DNA of 64,000 nt, from NCBI GenBank assembly GCA_023678885.1, contig CM042958.1, forward strand, positions 16,920,852-16,984,851, in the 5' to 3' direction. Shown here piece by piece: positions 23,304 through 35,084 of this stretch (its first letter is position 1; each line of letters begins with the position of its first letter). The position numbers were made by a program, and so were the translations under genes. The notes under the pieces are model-generated. The model was not told the origin of the DNA, searched no databases, and worked only from the letters and a program-made list of their open reading frames with translations. Source of the DNA: Pogostemon cablin. Taxonomy: Eukaryota; Streptophyta; Magnoliopsida; Lamiales; Lamiaceae.

Positions 23304-24677
23304 TGCCTCTCACTCCTGCAACTCTGCAACTCCTTCATCAAGCTCGCTCAGATTCAAGCAAGAATTCTAAAGCTTGGCCTCCAAAACAACCCTTTAGTCC
23401 TCACAAAATTCACCTCCATTTCTGCAGGCCTTAATGCGATCAATTACGCTACTTCTTTTATTTTCTCTCCAGAATCAGAGCCCCATTACTATGACACTTT
23501 CCTTTTCAGTACTGTTATTAAATCTTATGCAGAGACTATTAATTTCAAGCGCACTGCTTTATTTCACTACAACAAAATGCTTACTCTTGGGATTAGACCA
23601 AACAACTACACCTACTCTTATCTATTCAAGGCTTGTGCTGGCATTCGGGACCTGAATCTAGGCCACACGGTTCACGGGTCGATTTCCAAACTTGGGTTTT
23701 GTGATGACATGCATGTTCAGAGCTCCATGATTCATATGTACTGCAGTTGTGAAAATGGGATTATGTTTGCAGAGAAGGTGTTTGATAATATGTCTGAGAC
23801 AAATTCGGTTTCTTGGACCACTATGATGGGTGGGTATGTGAAGCAGAAAATGTCGAGTGAAGCTGTAGAACTGTTCAGAAGAATGCAGATAGCAGACGTG
23901 AGGCCTGATGAGATTACAATGGTGATGGTTTTGTCAGCATGTGCTGATGTTGGTGCCCTCGAACTAGGGAGGTGGATAGTGTCCTACATTGAAACGGAGA
24001 AGTTTGAGATGAGGACCAACCTTTGCAACGCGTTAATAGACATGTATGCAAAATGTGGCGATGTTGACAACGCATTGAGGTTGTTTAGGACCATGTCATG
24101 CAGTAAGAGAACCATTGTTTCTTGGACTTCGGTTATTTTTGGTATGGCGTTGCATGGACGTGGTTTGGAGGCAGTGTCACTCTTTGAGGAGATGAAACGT
24201 GCTGGGGTCGTTCCTGATGATGTTGCATTCATCGGTGTACTCACTGCTTGTAGCCATTCTGGTCTAGTTAAGGATGGAAAACAATATTTTGGTTCAATGT
24301 TGAATGATTATGGTATTGCACCTAGGATAGAGCATTATGGATGCATGGTGGATATGTTAAGCAGGGCCGGATTAGTTGAGGAGGCTATGGAGTTCGTAGA
24401 CACAATGCCTATAACGCCAAATCCTGTGATTTGGAGAGCTTTAATTGCTGCTTCTCGTGATCATGATCATGATCTGAATCTTGATGAACAAATATCGAAG
24501 AATCTGATCAAGAACGAGCCAACGGATGAGTCCAACTATGTGCTACTTTCTAACATATATGCCAAAAGGTTGGACTGGGAAAAGAAATCCACAGTTAGAG
24601 AAGCAATGGAGAAGAAAGCGATTAGAAAGGTCTCTGGAAGCACCATGATTGAGCTTGATGATGGGATTTACAAGTAA
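23187..24677 (+). CDS. PLS/E-type pentatricopeptide repeat protein
   Basis: A 496-codon frame without introns. Repeats from about residue 90 follow the P-L-S pattern, with NSVSWTTMMGGYVKQKM, LCNALIDMYAKCGDVDNA and the AFIGVLTACSHSGLV and HYGCMVDMLSRAGLVEEA motifs typical of the class. The C-terminus has an E-like region (NPVIWRALIAASRD, YVLLSNIYAKRLDWEKK) and ends at ELDDGIYK without a DYW domain. Such proteins usually guide organelle C-to-U RNA editing; the target is unknown. The start is unsure: the first 30 or so residues come from a tandem duplication, and the Met of the second copy (MRKRAAEQTCLSLLQ) would give a tidier protein with no obvious presequence. The E region is shorter and more degenerate than usual. 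Confidence 0.88.
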   Translation: MISFIMSKRAAEQTWVRTLVKRCKVLISFIMRKRAAEQTCLSLLQLCNSFIKLAQIQARILKLGLQNNPLVLTKFTSISAGLNAINYATSFIFSPESEPHYYDTFLFSTVIKSYAETINFKRTALFHYNKMLTLGIRPNNYTYSYLFKACAGIRDLNLGHTVHGSISKLGFCDDMHVQSSMIHMYCSCENGIMFAEKVFDNMSETNSVSWTTMMGGYVKQKMSSEAVELFRRMQIADVRPDEITMVMVLSACADVGALELGRWIVSYIETEKFEMRTNLCNALIDMYAKCGDVDNALRLFRTMSCSKRTIVSWTSVIFGMALHGRGLEAVSLFEEMKRAGVVPDDVAFIGVLTACSHSGLVKDGKQYFGSMLNDYGIAPRIEHYGCMVDMLSRAGLVEEAMEFVDTMPITPNPVIWRALIAASRDHDHDLNLDEQISKNLIKNEPTDESNYVLLSNIYAKRLDWEKKSTVREAMEKKAIRKVSGSTMIELDDGIYK

Positions 24678-25154
24678 ATTTGCAAAGATTACGCGGTGGT
24701 GGATGAGATGGAGAAGAGTAACGTGACTAAGTTCTTTAGATTTTAAGATTTCGAAGGTTGAATGAACTATGATGTGCATCAGATGAAAGACTATTCTTCT
24801 GTAAATCTCATGAATCCAGATGATGATCCTCTTATTTTCTTTTAAATTTCTTTGCAAAATTCATAGATCAGAATGTTTATCACATGTTTGGATGTCTTTT
24901 CAAGTTAAAGTAAATATATCAATAGATCTTCTCATGATCCGAAGTAAGGAATAATATTAACAGGGCTACAAGAAATTGCTCTTAATATTATGGAAATCTC
25001 TGTTTTACACCAAAAACTTGTATGAAATTATCTTACAATTAGATGAGTATTATTTTCTCTTAATATACATGGTAGTAATATTGCTTTTTTCTTTTTTAAT
25101 GTATAGAATTCTATCACTTTAATTTGAAAAGCAAATTTAAATATACAGGATGTA
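24678..25154. other. Spacer after the E-type PPR gene
   Basis: 3' flank of the PPR gene, AT-rich. Just after the stop, the frame could continue briefly (VVDEMEKSNV-like text), so the gene may have been longer. Nothing else supported. Confidence 0.35.
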
Positions 25155-25159
25155 GAGAG

Positions 25160-25423
25160 TGTTAGGCGGATGCGGTCGTCATCGTCGTCCGTGTTCGTCG
25201 TCTACGCCGGAGAAGGTGGTCGAAGGATGAACTCTACAGTGCTCAGATTCCCGTTGAACTCACACAAGAATTCAAATTCACGTTCTACCCATTAGGGTCA
25301 CAAATGGGTGTTAATATGGGATGGTGTGTAAGGCTATGGGCCACATTCTAATTTATTAGAATGGACCCAATACTTAAGGAAAGAAGGTCATCATTTGGGT
25401 CATAACCCAAAAGGGTCCAACAA
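25160..25423 (-). repeat. 3' LTR of copia element C
   Basis: Reads TGTTAGGCGGATGCGG at its left edge and AGGGTCCAACA at its right edge on the plus strand; pairs with 30773-31034. Confidence 0.94.
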
Positions 25424-25820
25424 TCTCCATCTTGATCCAAATCATCCACCATTGTGTATAACTAAATGGGAATTCATCATCGCACTTTTCCTCGGACACC
25501 TGCAAAACGAAAGACACAAAGTCAAATGCAAGATCCAGAAATTTGACACAAATCCAAGGTATCAAAAAAGATACATAAATCTAAGTTGGAGCAAAGATCA
25601 CGGACACAGTCACAAAATGTTTAAAATATCCCAAGGACAAAATAAACGGAGCACACAAGCTCAAGAGTTGACACAACATCCAAGGAAAAGAACTGCATAC
25701 AACATGCTTCAATCAAGAGAGTCGAAATTTAAAGTCCTCATGCAAGACCTAAATTTTTCAACAGATAAGCATTTAGTATCCATATCAGTAGGATTAAACT
25801 CAGATGCAATCTTTTCCAAG

Positions 25821-28800
25821 TTAACAATACTTTTTTCCACTATCACGAATGAAATGATACCTAACATCTATATGTTTGGTTCTATCATGGAAAACAGGAT
25901 TTTTACACAACTGAATCGCAGACATACTATCAGAAAACAAAGTGACACATTTGTCAAGAAAACTTATTTCATTCAAAAGGCTTTGCAGCCAAATAGCTTC
26001 CTTTAAAGCATCAGTAATAGCCACGTATTCAAATTCAGTTGTAGATAAAACAACCACATGCTGTAACTGAGACTTCCAACTTATGCAAGAGCCACACAAA
26101 GTAAACACATAAGAAGTTGTAGACTTCATATTATCCCTATCATTTGCATAATTGGAATCAACATAGCTAACAAGGCTCACACCATTTGCAGATTTGGAAA
26201 AGCGCAAACTTACCTCCATAGAGCCCTTGAGGTATCTCAAGAGTCATTTCAAAGTCTCCCAATGAGGCGCACCTGGATTAGCCATATATCAATTCAAGCA
26301 ACTAACAGAATATGCAATATTTGGTCTAGTGCTAACCATAAAATACATAACAGACCCAATGACATTGGAATAAAGAACCTTTTCCATTTCAGGAATTTTA
26401 GAATCAGTCTTTGGAGACTGATCCTTACTTAACACAAAGTGAGCAGCAAGAGACGCATTCACAATTTTAGCAGACATCATAGAGAATTTACTCAAAATCT
26501 TTTCAACATATGAAATCTGATTAAGTAAGAGAACATGGTTCTTCCTATCTCTATCAATGTTCATACCAAGAATCCTTTTAGCATCTCCAAGATCGTTCAT
26601 ATCAAAATTATCACATAGACTCTTTGAACAAGCTCAACATGTTTAAGATCAGGGCTAACAATTAGCATATCATCCACATATATGAGCAGAAAAACATGAA
26701 CAGAAGTATCAATCTTGAAGTAAAGACAATTATCATGCAAGTTTCTCTTAAACTTCAACGATGTCATGCATTGATCAAACTTCTTATTCCACTGTCTAGG
26801 AGATTGTTTCAAGCCATACAAGGATTTCTTCAAAAACACACATGATCAGGATTTTTGGGGTCTACAAAACCCTCAGGTTATTTCATTAAAATCTTTTTGT
26901 CCAAATCACCATTAAGAAAAATCGTTTTGACATCCATTTGCTTCAATTCCCAATCAAAATGAGCAACTAATGCAAGCATTATACGAACAGTGATGAATTT
27001 AACAACAGGAGCAAAGATTTCTTTATAATCAACTCCTTCATTTTGAGTAAAACATTTTGCTACCAATCTAGCTTTAAATCTAACATTCATGTTTCACTTT
27101 GAAAAACCACTTGCAATCAACAACAGAGCAATGAGCAAGTTTTAAAGCCTCTTGATAAGTCTTAGGTTCATTATCAACACTTTCAAACGCATTACAAGCA
27201 TGAGTATCAATATGAAAATCATCATACCTAGCAGGTGGCCTAATATTCCTTCTAGGTCTATCCCTAGGCAACACATAGTCATCATCTTCAGGAATATCAT
27301 GCACATTTTCATCATTGATAGCAGGTTCATTGGCAACAAGTTCTTGATCAACAATAGTGTCAGACAAGTTTTCAACATCAGATAACAAAGAAGACAACTA
27401 CACCTCACTCGAAGAAGTGGTAGGATCATGTAAAGGCACAACATCAGGCAAAGGAACAGATAAACAAGGAAATTCAGATTCATTGAAGATCACATCCCTA
27501 CTAATCACAATTTTGAAGCCCGATTCAGAAAAATTTCACAGCCTACAACCTTTAACACCCCCAGGATAGCCAAGAAAAATACATTTTCTACTCCTAGGAT
27601 CCAATTTGTCATGTTGCTGACGCACAAACGCAGCACAGCCAAATACACATAGCACAGAATAATCAACACTTTTACCAAAAAACATATAGTCATGACACTT
27701 ACCCTTTAAAGGTACAGAGGGGGATTTGTTTATTAAAAATGTTGCGGTAATAAGCACCTCACCCCAAAACTTTTTAGAAAGTCTAGAAGACACCAACATG
27801 CTCTTCACCCTTTCTAACAAAGTCCTATTCATCCTCTCAGCAACCCCATTCTATTGGGGAGTGTAAGGAGTAGACTTATGTCTCACAATTCCAGATTTGA
27901 CACATAATTCATCCATGACATTATTGTAAAATTCCAATCCATTATCAGTTCTAAGATACTTAATCTTTTTACCCTTTGATTTTCAATCAAAGTTTTTCAA
28001 TTTTTGAACTTTTCAAAAACATCAGATTTGTTTTTACGCAAAATCACCCACACTTTTCTTGAAAAATCATCAATAATGGACAGAAAATACACATTGCCAC
28101 ATTGAGTTGGCCCACTAGAAGGCCCCCACATATCAGCATACAGGTACTCAAGTATATCACTACACAAAGAAGTCTTAGGGTATGGGGAAACAGGGAATTT
28201 CACCTTCACATGTTTGCCTTGCACACAAGAATCACATAAAGGAATGCATGTAAACTTATCATTACCAAAAGAACCAGCTTTATGCAATATTTCAAGACAT
28301 TTTCCACTCATGTGACCTAACCTACCATGCCAAATATTTGTTTTATCCTCTTTAACAGCGTTAGCAGACATAACAATAGATTTAGCACAACAAACATACA
28401 GGTTATTCTTTTTTTCAGCATAAAAGATATGCACAGAACCCTTTATAATAGACATGCAACCCTTTCCCCACCTACCCTCAAGCCCCTCATTTTCAAGTGC
28501 AGCACAAGAAATCAAGTTGTTACACAAATCAGGCACATGTCGCACGTTTTTCAAAGTGGACACAGAATCATCTTCAAAACGCAAGCAAATGTCACCAACA
28601 CCAAGCACATCACATCTTTTTTCATTAACCATAGACACAGATCCATGAGAAATATTTTTATATGAAGAGAAAAGGTATTTAAAAATGTCATATGAAATGT
28701 GCAACCGGAATCTACAAGCCATTCACTATCACACAGAGATGAATGCACAGAATTCACACAACTATCAGAAATAGCAAACACATCACCATAATTCACAGAT

Positions 28801-29591
28801 TTAGAGGCAACATTAGCATGATCATTAGAATTATTCCTTTTAGGATGAGGACACTTGTTCGCAAAATGTCTCATTTCTTAGCAATTAAAGCATTTTTTCT
28901 TTTTCTTGTCCCCATTCTGATTATTCTGGGATTTCACATCAGAATTTTTGTCCTTATTCTTATTCTTGTTCTTGTTACGATTGTTAGGTTTTTTCTTAAC
29001 ATGCATAACCTCCCCAGAATTCTTAACACCCCCATTTTGTTTTAAATCATGCTCTTTGCTTTTTAAGGCATTCACCACAATATCAAGAGTAACGTCATCA
29101 CAACCATACTTTATAGCAGACTTGATATCATAAGAATCAGGTATAGCATTTAAAAACACAATAGAAGTGTATTCATCAATATGCTTGTCACCAGTTAGCT
29201 TAATATCTTGAATCAACTTCGTGAACACATCTAAATTTTCTTCAACATCTTTGTTTAAATCAAGTTTAAAACGAAAGAATTTTTCCAGAAGAAACATTTT
29301 ACTAGGCAAAGATGTTTCAGTGTACAACTTATCCAACGTTTCCCACAAAGTTTTAGCAGACTCATGCACACCAACTTTTCTAATCACAGGATCAGAAAGA
29401 TTTAAGATAATCGCATACAAAGCAAGATCATTCATCTAAGTCTTTTTAGCAGGTGTATCATCCTTATCATACGAGTGATCTACAACTTTGAATACCCTTT
29501 GTTGGACGAGTATGCACTTCATTTTCTGTTTCCAGATGTTGAAGTCTCGTTTACCATCAAACGGTGCTTGTCCAAAAGAAGACGAATCCAT
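25821..29591 (-). pseudogene. gag-pol polyprotein of copia element C, inactive
   Basis: Gag starts at 29591 (MDSSSFGQAPFDGKRDF) and meets TAG at 29436-29438. The rest of gag follows to the zinc knuckle CFNC, where another stop falls. Protease WLVDSGCTFHMT keeps its DSG, but the frame shifts at about 28680. GAG-pre-integrase (IWHGRLGHMSGKC) and the integrase core follow, then broken pieces of reverse transcriptase (LVAKCFTQNEGVDYKEIF, LIYVDDMLIV) and RNase H (VSYVDSNYANDRDNMKS). Many stops and shifts separate the pieces. Confidence 0.92.
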
Positions 29592-30759
29592 GGGCATTTA
29601 AAGTTGAGTAGAACACACTTTGAACGTAAAAAATATAGAATTACAAAGCAACAATTTGTCACACACTAGGTTGGCACTACTCTAATCACACACAAAGCGA
29701 GAAACAGAGCAGTATAACACACAAGGACAGATTTTCAGCAGCGGAAATTGAAAGACTAAGATGACGGTTTCACAAAAGAAACAAACAAGAACAGTAATAA
29801 GAGGGTCAGCCGCCTCAGGGCATCACACAAGAGCAAACAAGAGGGTCAGCCGTCTCAGGGCATCACACAAGAAAATTAAATAAGAAAGGCTCAAGCTATT
29901 TCACCAGAGCGGTGTCTCCGGCGAGAACACTGTACCACCTCTACGAGCCACCAGCCCGTTACTTAACGGGGGCAGATCCCTCGTAGTCTTGTTCACGTAG
30001 CAAACACGAATGGGGCAGCCTCCACTCCAAGTTTCAACCTACACATAAAGTGAGAAACATTGGGGGTTAGTGAAGGCACAATCTGAAAAAATTTCAGAAA
30101 AGAACGATCCGGAAAAATAACAAAACAAATCTGAAATTTTTCTGAACAATATAAAATGAGGAGGAGAGACACTTCCTTTTCACAAATGGGCACTCCAATC
30201 TGACCGGAACCCTAGCGCCGGCGGTCAACTCCGGTGGTGGCCGGAGGTCAGGGGCGGCGGTGGTCAACTGGACAGCGGCGGATGGCGATCTGGACATAGT
30301 CGACAAGATTTCCTTCCTGGCGCGTTCCCGGCGAGTAGCTCTGACGGGTGGCGAATAACGGCTGGAAGCGGCGGCGCTGGCAGCAGATCGGAGCAGATCT
30401 GCGGTGGGCTGGAACTGGAACATCGGTGGTAGATTCGAGTAGCTCGAAGCAGATTGGCAGTCGGAGGGCAGGAGCGGCGGCGTCAGATCTGAGCAGATCG
30501 CGATTCCGGCATGGGGGGCAGCGCGGCGTCTGATCTCGATCCCGGTGGCGGAGCCCTAGCAGCGGCGCGGTGTCGGTCAACTGCTGGAGATCGCGATTCC
30601 GGTGGTTGTGGGCAGATCGCGACGGTGGCCGTTCCGATCGGTCAAATCGCGACCAGATCGCGATTCCGTGACGGAGATCCAGCGGGTGCCGGACGGCGGC
30701 GATCTCCCACCGGCGGCTGATGGTCAGCAGCTTCGGGAGACGGACGGACGACGAAACCC
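29592..30759 (-). other. Long GC-rich leader of copia element C
   Basis: About 1.2 kb lies between the primer site and gag. About 30180-30720 is far richer in G and C than anything around it and repeats GATCGCGATTCCG-like blocks. Nearer gag, a unit AGGGTCAGCCGCCTCAGGGC is repeated at about 29801-29870. Open frames across it look like by-products of the base composition. Confidence 0.6.
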
Positions 30760-30771
30760 GCTCTGATACCA
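30760..30771 (-). promoter_or_regulatory. Primer binding site of element C (initiator Met tRNA)
   Basis: The minus strand reads TGGTATCAGAGC directly after the LTR end CCTAACAG. This is the standard plant copia primer site. Confidence 0.93.
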
Positions 30772-30772
30772 C

Positions 30773-31034
30773 TGTTAGGCGGATGCGGTCGTCATCGTTG
30801 TCCGTGTTCGTCGTCTACGTCGAAGAAGGTGGTCGAGAGATGAACTCCACAGTGCTCAGATTCCCGTTAAACTTACACAAGAATTCAAATTCGCGTTCTA
30901 CCCATTAGGGTCAAAAATGAGTATTAATATGGGATGGAGTGTAAGGCTATGGGCCACATTCTAATTTATTAGAATGGACTCAATACTTAAGGAAAGAAGA
31001 CCACCATTTGGGCCATAACCCAAAAGGGCCAACA
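30773..31034 (-). repeat. 5' LTR of copia element C
   Basis: Partner of 25160-25423, followed by the GAGAG duplication. Confidence 0.94.
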
Positions 31035-31039
31035 GAGAG

Positions 31040-31726
31040 TAACTTGTTTGTTTTATTTTAATATTAGGTTTATATAAAGATATAATTTCATAGGAGTCTA
31101 CATTACTCATCTACTGAGATTAGTGTTGGCCTCTCATTAAAGCTCTTGAAATGCACAATTTCTCGAGCAATCCCCATGCCAAGGTCAACTACAAAACGAC
31201 AGTTACCGAACTGTGACCTAATTTAACTGAGAAAAATTAACCCCATAGCCTCACCGACATTTACATAGATTGCATCGAATACACCTGAATTGAGTGAAAT
31301 ATACTCACCTAGTAATGTATTCCACAATCACGGGGTGGGGACAACGTAAAGTGTAAGTATCATCCACACGACACGTGCTACACCCATGATAAAGATAGAT
31401 CCATCAAAATTCAATGCTTCAAAGTAATTTTATGGCACTAAAATAAATAAATAACACTGAATTCAACAACTCTACATCAGCTTCTTCCATCCCCATATAA
31501 CACCCAACTTAGAAACGATGAAATCTTGCAAGACCACATGATAGAGAATATCTAAAATAAATATGAACTGCTATATTACGAAGAACAGAAGAAGAATTAT
31601 AATCTTCAAAAACACCAACAAACTTGAACTACCATGATCTAGATAGAAAAAACTAACTCAATCTAATAATTAAACACCCCAAATTTCTCTCAGTATAAAT
31701 TGATTAATTTCTTTTAATATCCCTAA
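31040..31726. other. Spacer and probable 3' UTR of the translocator gene
   Basis: AT-rich, no coding frame recognised. The right part is likely the 3' untranslated region of the minus-strand translocator gene. Confidence 0.4.
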
Positions 31727-32770
31727 TTAAGCTTCTGCATCTCTCTCCTCTCTCTCTATATCATGATTCAACAGTTTCCCTCCCGCCTCATCCGCCACTA
31801 ACGACTTCTTCTGAGCTTCCTTCGCCTTCAAAGCCTGCAATTTTGAGTGATTATAATACCCGACTCCGAGAAAAGCCAACCCGTACCCGAACAGATTCAA
31901 CAGGGTCACAGTATCCTTAATCACCGACCAAGAGAAAGCAATCAGCACCCAATCTTTCACCACCCCAGCCACATTCATCGTCAAAGCCGAAGTCTTTCCG
32001 ACCAGCAAGAACACAGCCAAGTTCAACGCGAAAGCACACACAGAATTCGTCCCAAAAATCAAGAAATCGAACTGAAATCCAGAGCCCTGCTTTCTTAACA
32101 GCGGAAACTCCACGAACAGCCATGGAATCGCAAGAAAAATCAAACAGCTTGGAGCGACGTAGTAGAGCGAAGTTATAGGGTTCAGATTAATCCCCTTCGA
32201 ACTCAACAGAATCTGAATCAACACCAACCTCGTAGCCTCGAACAGAACAGCTCCCAATTGCAGAAACACTCCCCAAGAATCGAACATGGCTTCGCCGTAA
32301 GCAGCAACGGCCACCCCCAGAGAAATCGCCACCATGTTCGACATCGTACTGTTGCTGTAAGTGTCTTTACTGAGCAGAATTCCGATGGAGTAAACGGCGA
32401 CGGGCATAAGGGCTTTCAGCATTTGGATGAAGGAAACAGAGAGGTAGATGTAGGCAGAGTTGGAGAGCCAGAGGGAGAGGGAGTAGAGAGCGGCGATGGG
32501 GACGACGGAGGTCAGGTAGAGGCGGCGAGTGAGGGCGGCGGGCTCGACGAGGTTGAATAGGCGGACGGCGGCGAAGGCGAGGGAGGAGCAGAAAGCCATG
32601 TGAATCATGGTGAGGGAGATGGGGAATGGCCAGTTGTAGAGCTTCTTGTCGAGGATGTATTTGTTGTAGACGATTACGGTGAAGGAGAGGAAGATCCATA
32701 TGGCAACGTAGGTGTAGGAGAGGATGATGTTCTTCACCACCCCATCGGAGACGGAGGAGCCTTTCCCCAT
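31727..32770 (-). CDS. Probable sugar-phosphate/phosphate translocator (NST/TPT family)
   Basis: An intact intronless 347-codon frame. The protein is hydrophobic with about ten membrane segments, from ILSYTYVAIWIFLSFTVIVY near residue 15 to LFGYGLAFLGVGYYNHSKLQ near residue 300. Family marks include NKYILDKKLYNWPFPISLTM, WLSNSAYIYLSVSFIQMLKA and the C-terminal TSALTMNVAGVVKDW. The hydrophilic tail LQALKAKEAQKK ends in an acidic stretch. It closely resembles the Arabidopsis At4g32390/At2g25520 group, whose members are usually placed in Golgi or ER membranes and whose substrates are poorly known. There is no plastid transit peptide, which argues against a plastid triose-phosphate translocator. 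The gene is unusually GC-rich compared with its flanks. No lesion seen. Confidence 0.94.
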   Translation of the reverse strand: MGKGSSVSDGVVKNIILSYTYVAIWIFLSFTVIVYNKYILDKKLYNWPFPISLTMIHMAFCSSLAFAAVRLFNLVEPAALTRRLYLTSVVPIAALYSLSLWLSNSAYIYLSVSFIQMLKALMPVAVYSIGILLSKDTYSNSTMSNMVAISLGVAVAAYGEAMFDSWGVFLQLGAVLFEATRLVLIQILLSSKGINLNPITSLYYVAPSCLIFLAIPWLFVEFPLLRKQGSGFQFDFLIFGTNSVCAFALNLAVFLLVGKTSALTMNVAGVVKDWVLIAFSWSVIKDTVTLLNLFGYGLAFLGVGYYNHSKLQALKAKEAQKKSLVADEAGGKLLNHDIEREERDAEA

Positions 32771-32871
32771 GGACGGCGGCGGGACGGATGTGATGAGTGG
32801 TCTTTGGTGGCGGACTTATTTAACTAGAGTCGGGAAGTGAAAATATAGTAGTGTGTGTTGGATTTTCTTAC

Positions 32872-33795
32872 AGGGTGCGATTTTGCAATTTTTTTCGAAA
32901 ATTCAAATTACATTGCTATAGGCGGTCGGACGGTTTATTAAAATAATTAAATGTGTGATTTTAAGCGGTTTCGATCGATTATTTTGCGATTTGGCGGTTT
33001 TAAATTAGTGTAAGAATTATTGTTAGTCTATACAACAAAACATTTCAATCTCATACATGTTGTAAATTGAATGAGTATAAATAAAATAAAGAAATAATTA
33101 GAATATACATTATCATAAATTATCGAATAGTATATGCATTGTAAGAGGTTAAATATTAACAAGCTAATAATATATGTCATAGTACTGTATAAATTTAAAA
33201 ACTTAGATTAAAAAAATCATGTTTAAGAATATGAATTAATGTATTGTAAAAGATTATATATTAAAAAGCTACAATATATATATCATATTATTATACTCCC
33301 TCCATCCCAACTTAAGATTCTCGTTTGCTTTTGGCACGTGGATTAAGGAGTATTATTATTTAATGTGGAGTGAGTAGTTGTATTAGTGGGTGTGGGGGCC
33401 CCATGTTTTAATTGTATTAGTGGGTGTGGGTGGATCCCATGTGTCCAAAAAATGAAATAAGACTCTTTAGGTGGGACGACCAAAATTGTAAAATGACCAT
33501 CATAACCTGGGACGAAGGGAGTATAAGTTTAAAACTTAGACTAAAAAAATCATGTCTAATTACTATATATGACATAAGTCAAAAAATTGATGATTATTGA
33601 TAATTAATTATAAAATAATTTAGGCAGTGCGGTGCGATCGGTTTTTAATAAAAAAAAACATAATTGTCCTGACTATGCGGTGCGATATTGCGTAAAAAAT
33701 ATAACCGCGGTTTACTACGAAAAATAACCGATGGCGGTGAAATACGGTTCGCTTCGGTCAGTTTTGGCGGTTTCGAAAATAATATGATCACCCCT
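32872..33795. mobile_element. Possible hAT-like element with GCGGT-rich ends
   Basis: Left edge CAGGGTGCGATTTTG and right edge ATGATCACCCCTA are weakly inverted. Subterminal DNA repeats GCGGT, GGTGCGAT and CGGTTT on both sides, as expected for hAT transposase sites. No clear target duplication and no transposase. A Stowaway-like MITE sits inside. Confidence 0.45.
33296..33521. mobile_element. Stowaway-like MITE
   Basis: TA, then CTCCCTCCATCCCAAC ... CCTGGGACGAAGGGAG, then TA. Inverted ends and the TA duplication fit Stowaway/Tc1-mariner MITEs. The interior is shared with 13424-13650 and 53106-53320. Confidence 0.88.
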
Positions 33796-34261
33796 ACCTA
33801 TATGTATATAATACAGTGCGTAATTCAGTATAGAATACAACGACTAGATAGGAACGGACAGCTCTAGATCCTTGATCGAAATCGAGAAACTTATAATTAA
33901 TTCCTAATATTTCACCCCTTAGTGTTAAATGTGGAGTAATAATTATTAAAAAATGACACTGAACGCTTCCTTACCATAGTCCTACCCTAAACAAATTCAT
34001 GATAGTCGAAAGTACACAAATGAAGTTAATGTTCCTCCTGTATACGTGTACCTTAGCTAATGTCTATTTTGGGTTCCATTGAATAGTGATTGGTTCATGC
34101 TTTTGGAATTTTAATTTTTGTCAAATTATTATGTAACAAGGTATTAATTTGTAGAATACAACTAGCATAATTGTATCTTATTTAAAATACATGTTGTCCC
34201 TTTCTAACTAATTAAACTGCTGTCTCCCCAATCAATTAATTAACCACCGAGTGAGGCTTGC

Positions 34262-34580
34262 GTGCGCACGATAACACATTCCGTGCACCTTTATAAATTT
34301 AGTATGATGGGTAAGGGTACATTGTTTTGGTCTAAAGGGTATACACTTTTCATTAATTTTTTTCTTTAGAAAATAAAGGATACACATTTTTATACTAAAT
34401 TGTATACTCCAATTTAACACAAAATTCTAAAGCACACAAAGGTGTTGTCATGCACCCAAATACACATAATAATTTTCTTTAGAAAATAAAGGGTACACAT
34501 CTATATACTAAAAGGTATACAATTTAAAACAAAATTCTAAAGGCGCACGGAATGTGATCCGTGCGCCCAGGTGCACAGGA
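34262..34580. mobile_element. Fold-back repeat with GTGCGCAC ends and internal duplication
   Basis: Left arm GTGCGCACGATAACACATTC and right arm GAATGTGATCCGTGCGCCC are imperfect inverted copies. Between them, a block of about 70 bp with TTTTCTTTAGAAAATAAAGG and ACAAAATTCTAAAG occurs twice (about 34361-34432 and 34471-34542). Non-coding; mechanism unknown. Confidence 0.6.
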
Positions 34581-34664
34581 GTTTTTGCCTTACCCACCTT
34601 CAATATTAATGATTTTTCCTTTTTGTGTTTTTTTTATAAATTTTATTATATTTAAAATATCATT

Positions 34665-34925
34665 ATACCTCAAAAACCCTAAATTTTATTTGTAAATATG
34701 TCTTAAATCAAAAGGAAGAGAATTATAATTATATCCTTAAAATAAATCCTAAAACCCTAAATTCTAGGAAGTAAAATATGTCCTAAATCATAAAGTTAAA
34801 ATTATAATTATATTCTTAGAATTAAGTAAATTTTAGAAATAAAATATACCTTAAATCACAAAATAAAATTATAATTATACCCTTAAAATTAATCTTAAAA
34901 CTATAGAAATAAAAAATACCATGTA
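34665..34925. repeat. Diverged tandem repeat, period near 75-80 bp
   Basis: Three to four degenerate copies, each with CCTAAA, GTAAAATATG and AAATTATAATTATA blocks. Non-coding. Confidence 0.6.
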
Positions 34926-35003
34926 AATTACAATCATAAAATGCTTGACACACCAGCCTTTGATTATCTGCAGAGATGCCACCATAGAAACTTTTGTTTA
35001 ATA

Positions 35004-35084
35004 CTCCCTCCGTCTCCCTATAACTTTCACACTTCTTTTGTAATTTACAAAGGAAGTGTGAAAGTTATAGTGGGACATTGGGAG
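35004..35084. mobile_element. Short hairpin Stowaway-like MITE (81 bp)
   Basis: CTCCCTCCGTCTCCCTATAA ... TTATAGTGGGACATTGGGAG between TA and TA. The arms CTATAACTTTCACACTTC and GAAGTGTGAAAGTTATAG pair perfectly with a short loop, so the element is almost all hairpin. Confidence 0.88.

Larger units (their letters stand above)
25155..31039 (-). mobile_element. Ty1/copia LTR retrotransposon C, older and decayed
   Basis: The body is 25160-31034 between GAGAG target duplications (25155-25159 and 31035-31039). LTRs of 264 and 262 bp have TG...CA ends (TGTTAGGC / CCAACA) and differ at nearly 20 positions by eye, so this copy is several times older than A or B. It reads on the minus strand: 5' LTR on the right, primer site for initiator Met tRNA (30760-30771), a long GC-rich leader, gag, pol, and a polypurine tract next to the left LTR (25424-25437). 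Confidence 0.95.

Noticed and set aside
28327..28665. 112-codon plus frame
   Set aside because: Antisense shadow of the element C integrase and protease region.
30248..30772. 174-codon minus frame rich in Arg beginning at the primer site of element C
   Set aside because: Arg-rich text is what GC-rich DNA gives in this frame; several overlapping frames are open and no domain is seen.
32367..32699. 110-codon His/Arg-rich frame inside the translocator gene
   Set aside because: Shadow of the GC-rich translocator coding sequence on the same strand in another frame.
34665..34925. Spaced repeats considered as a CRISPR array
   Set aside because: Eukaryotic nuclear DNA; copies are diverged over their whole length without conserved repeats and unique spacers.
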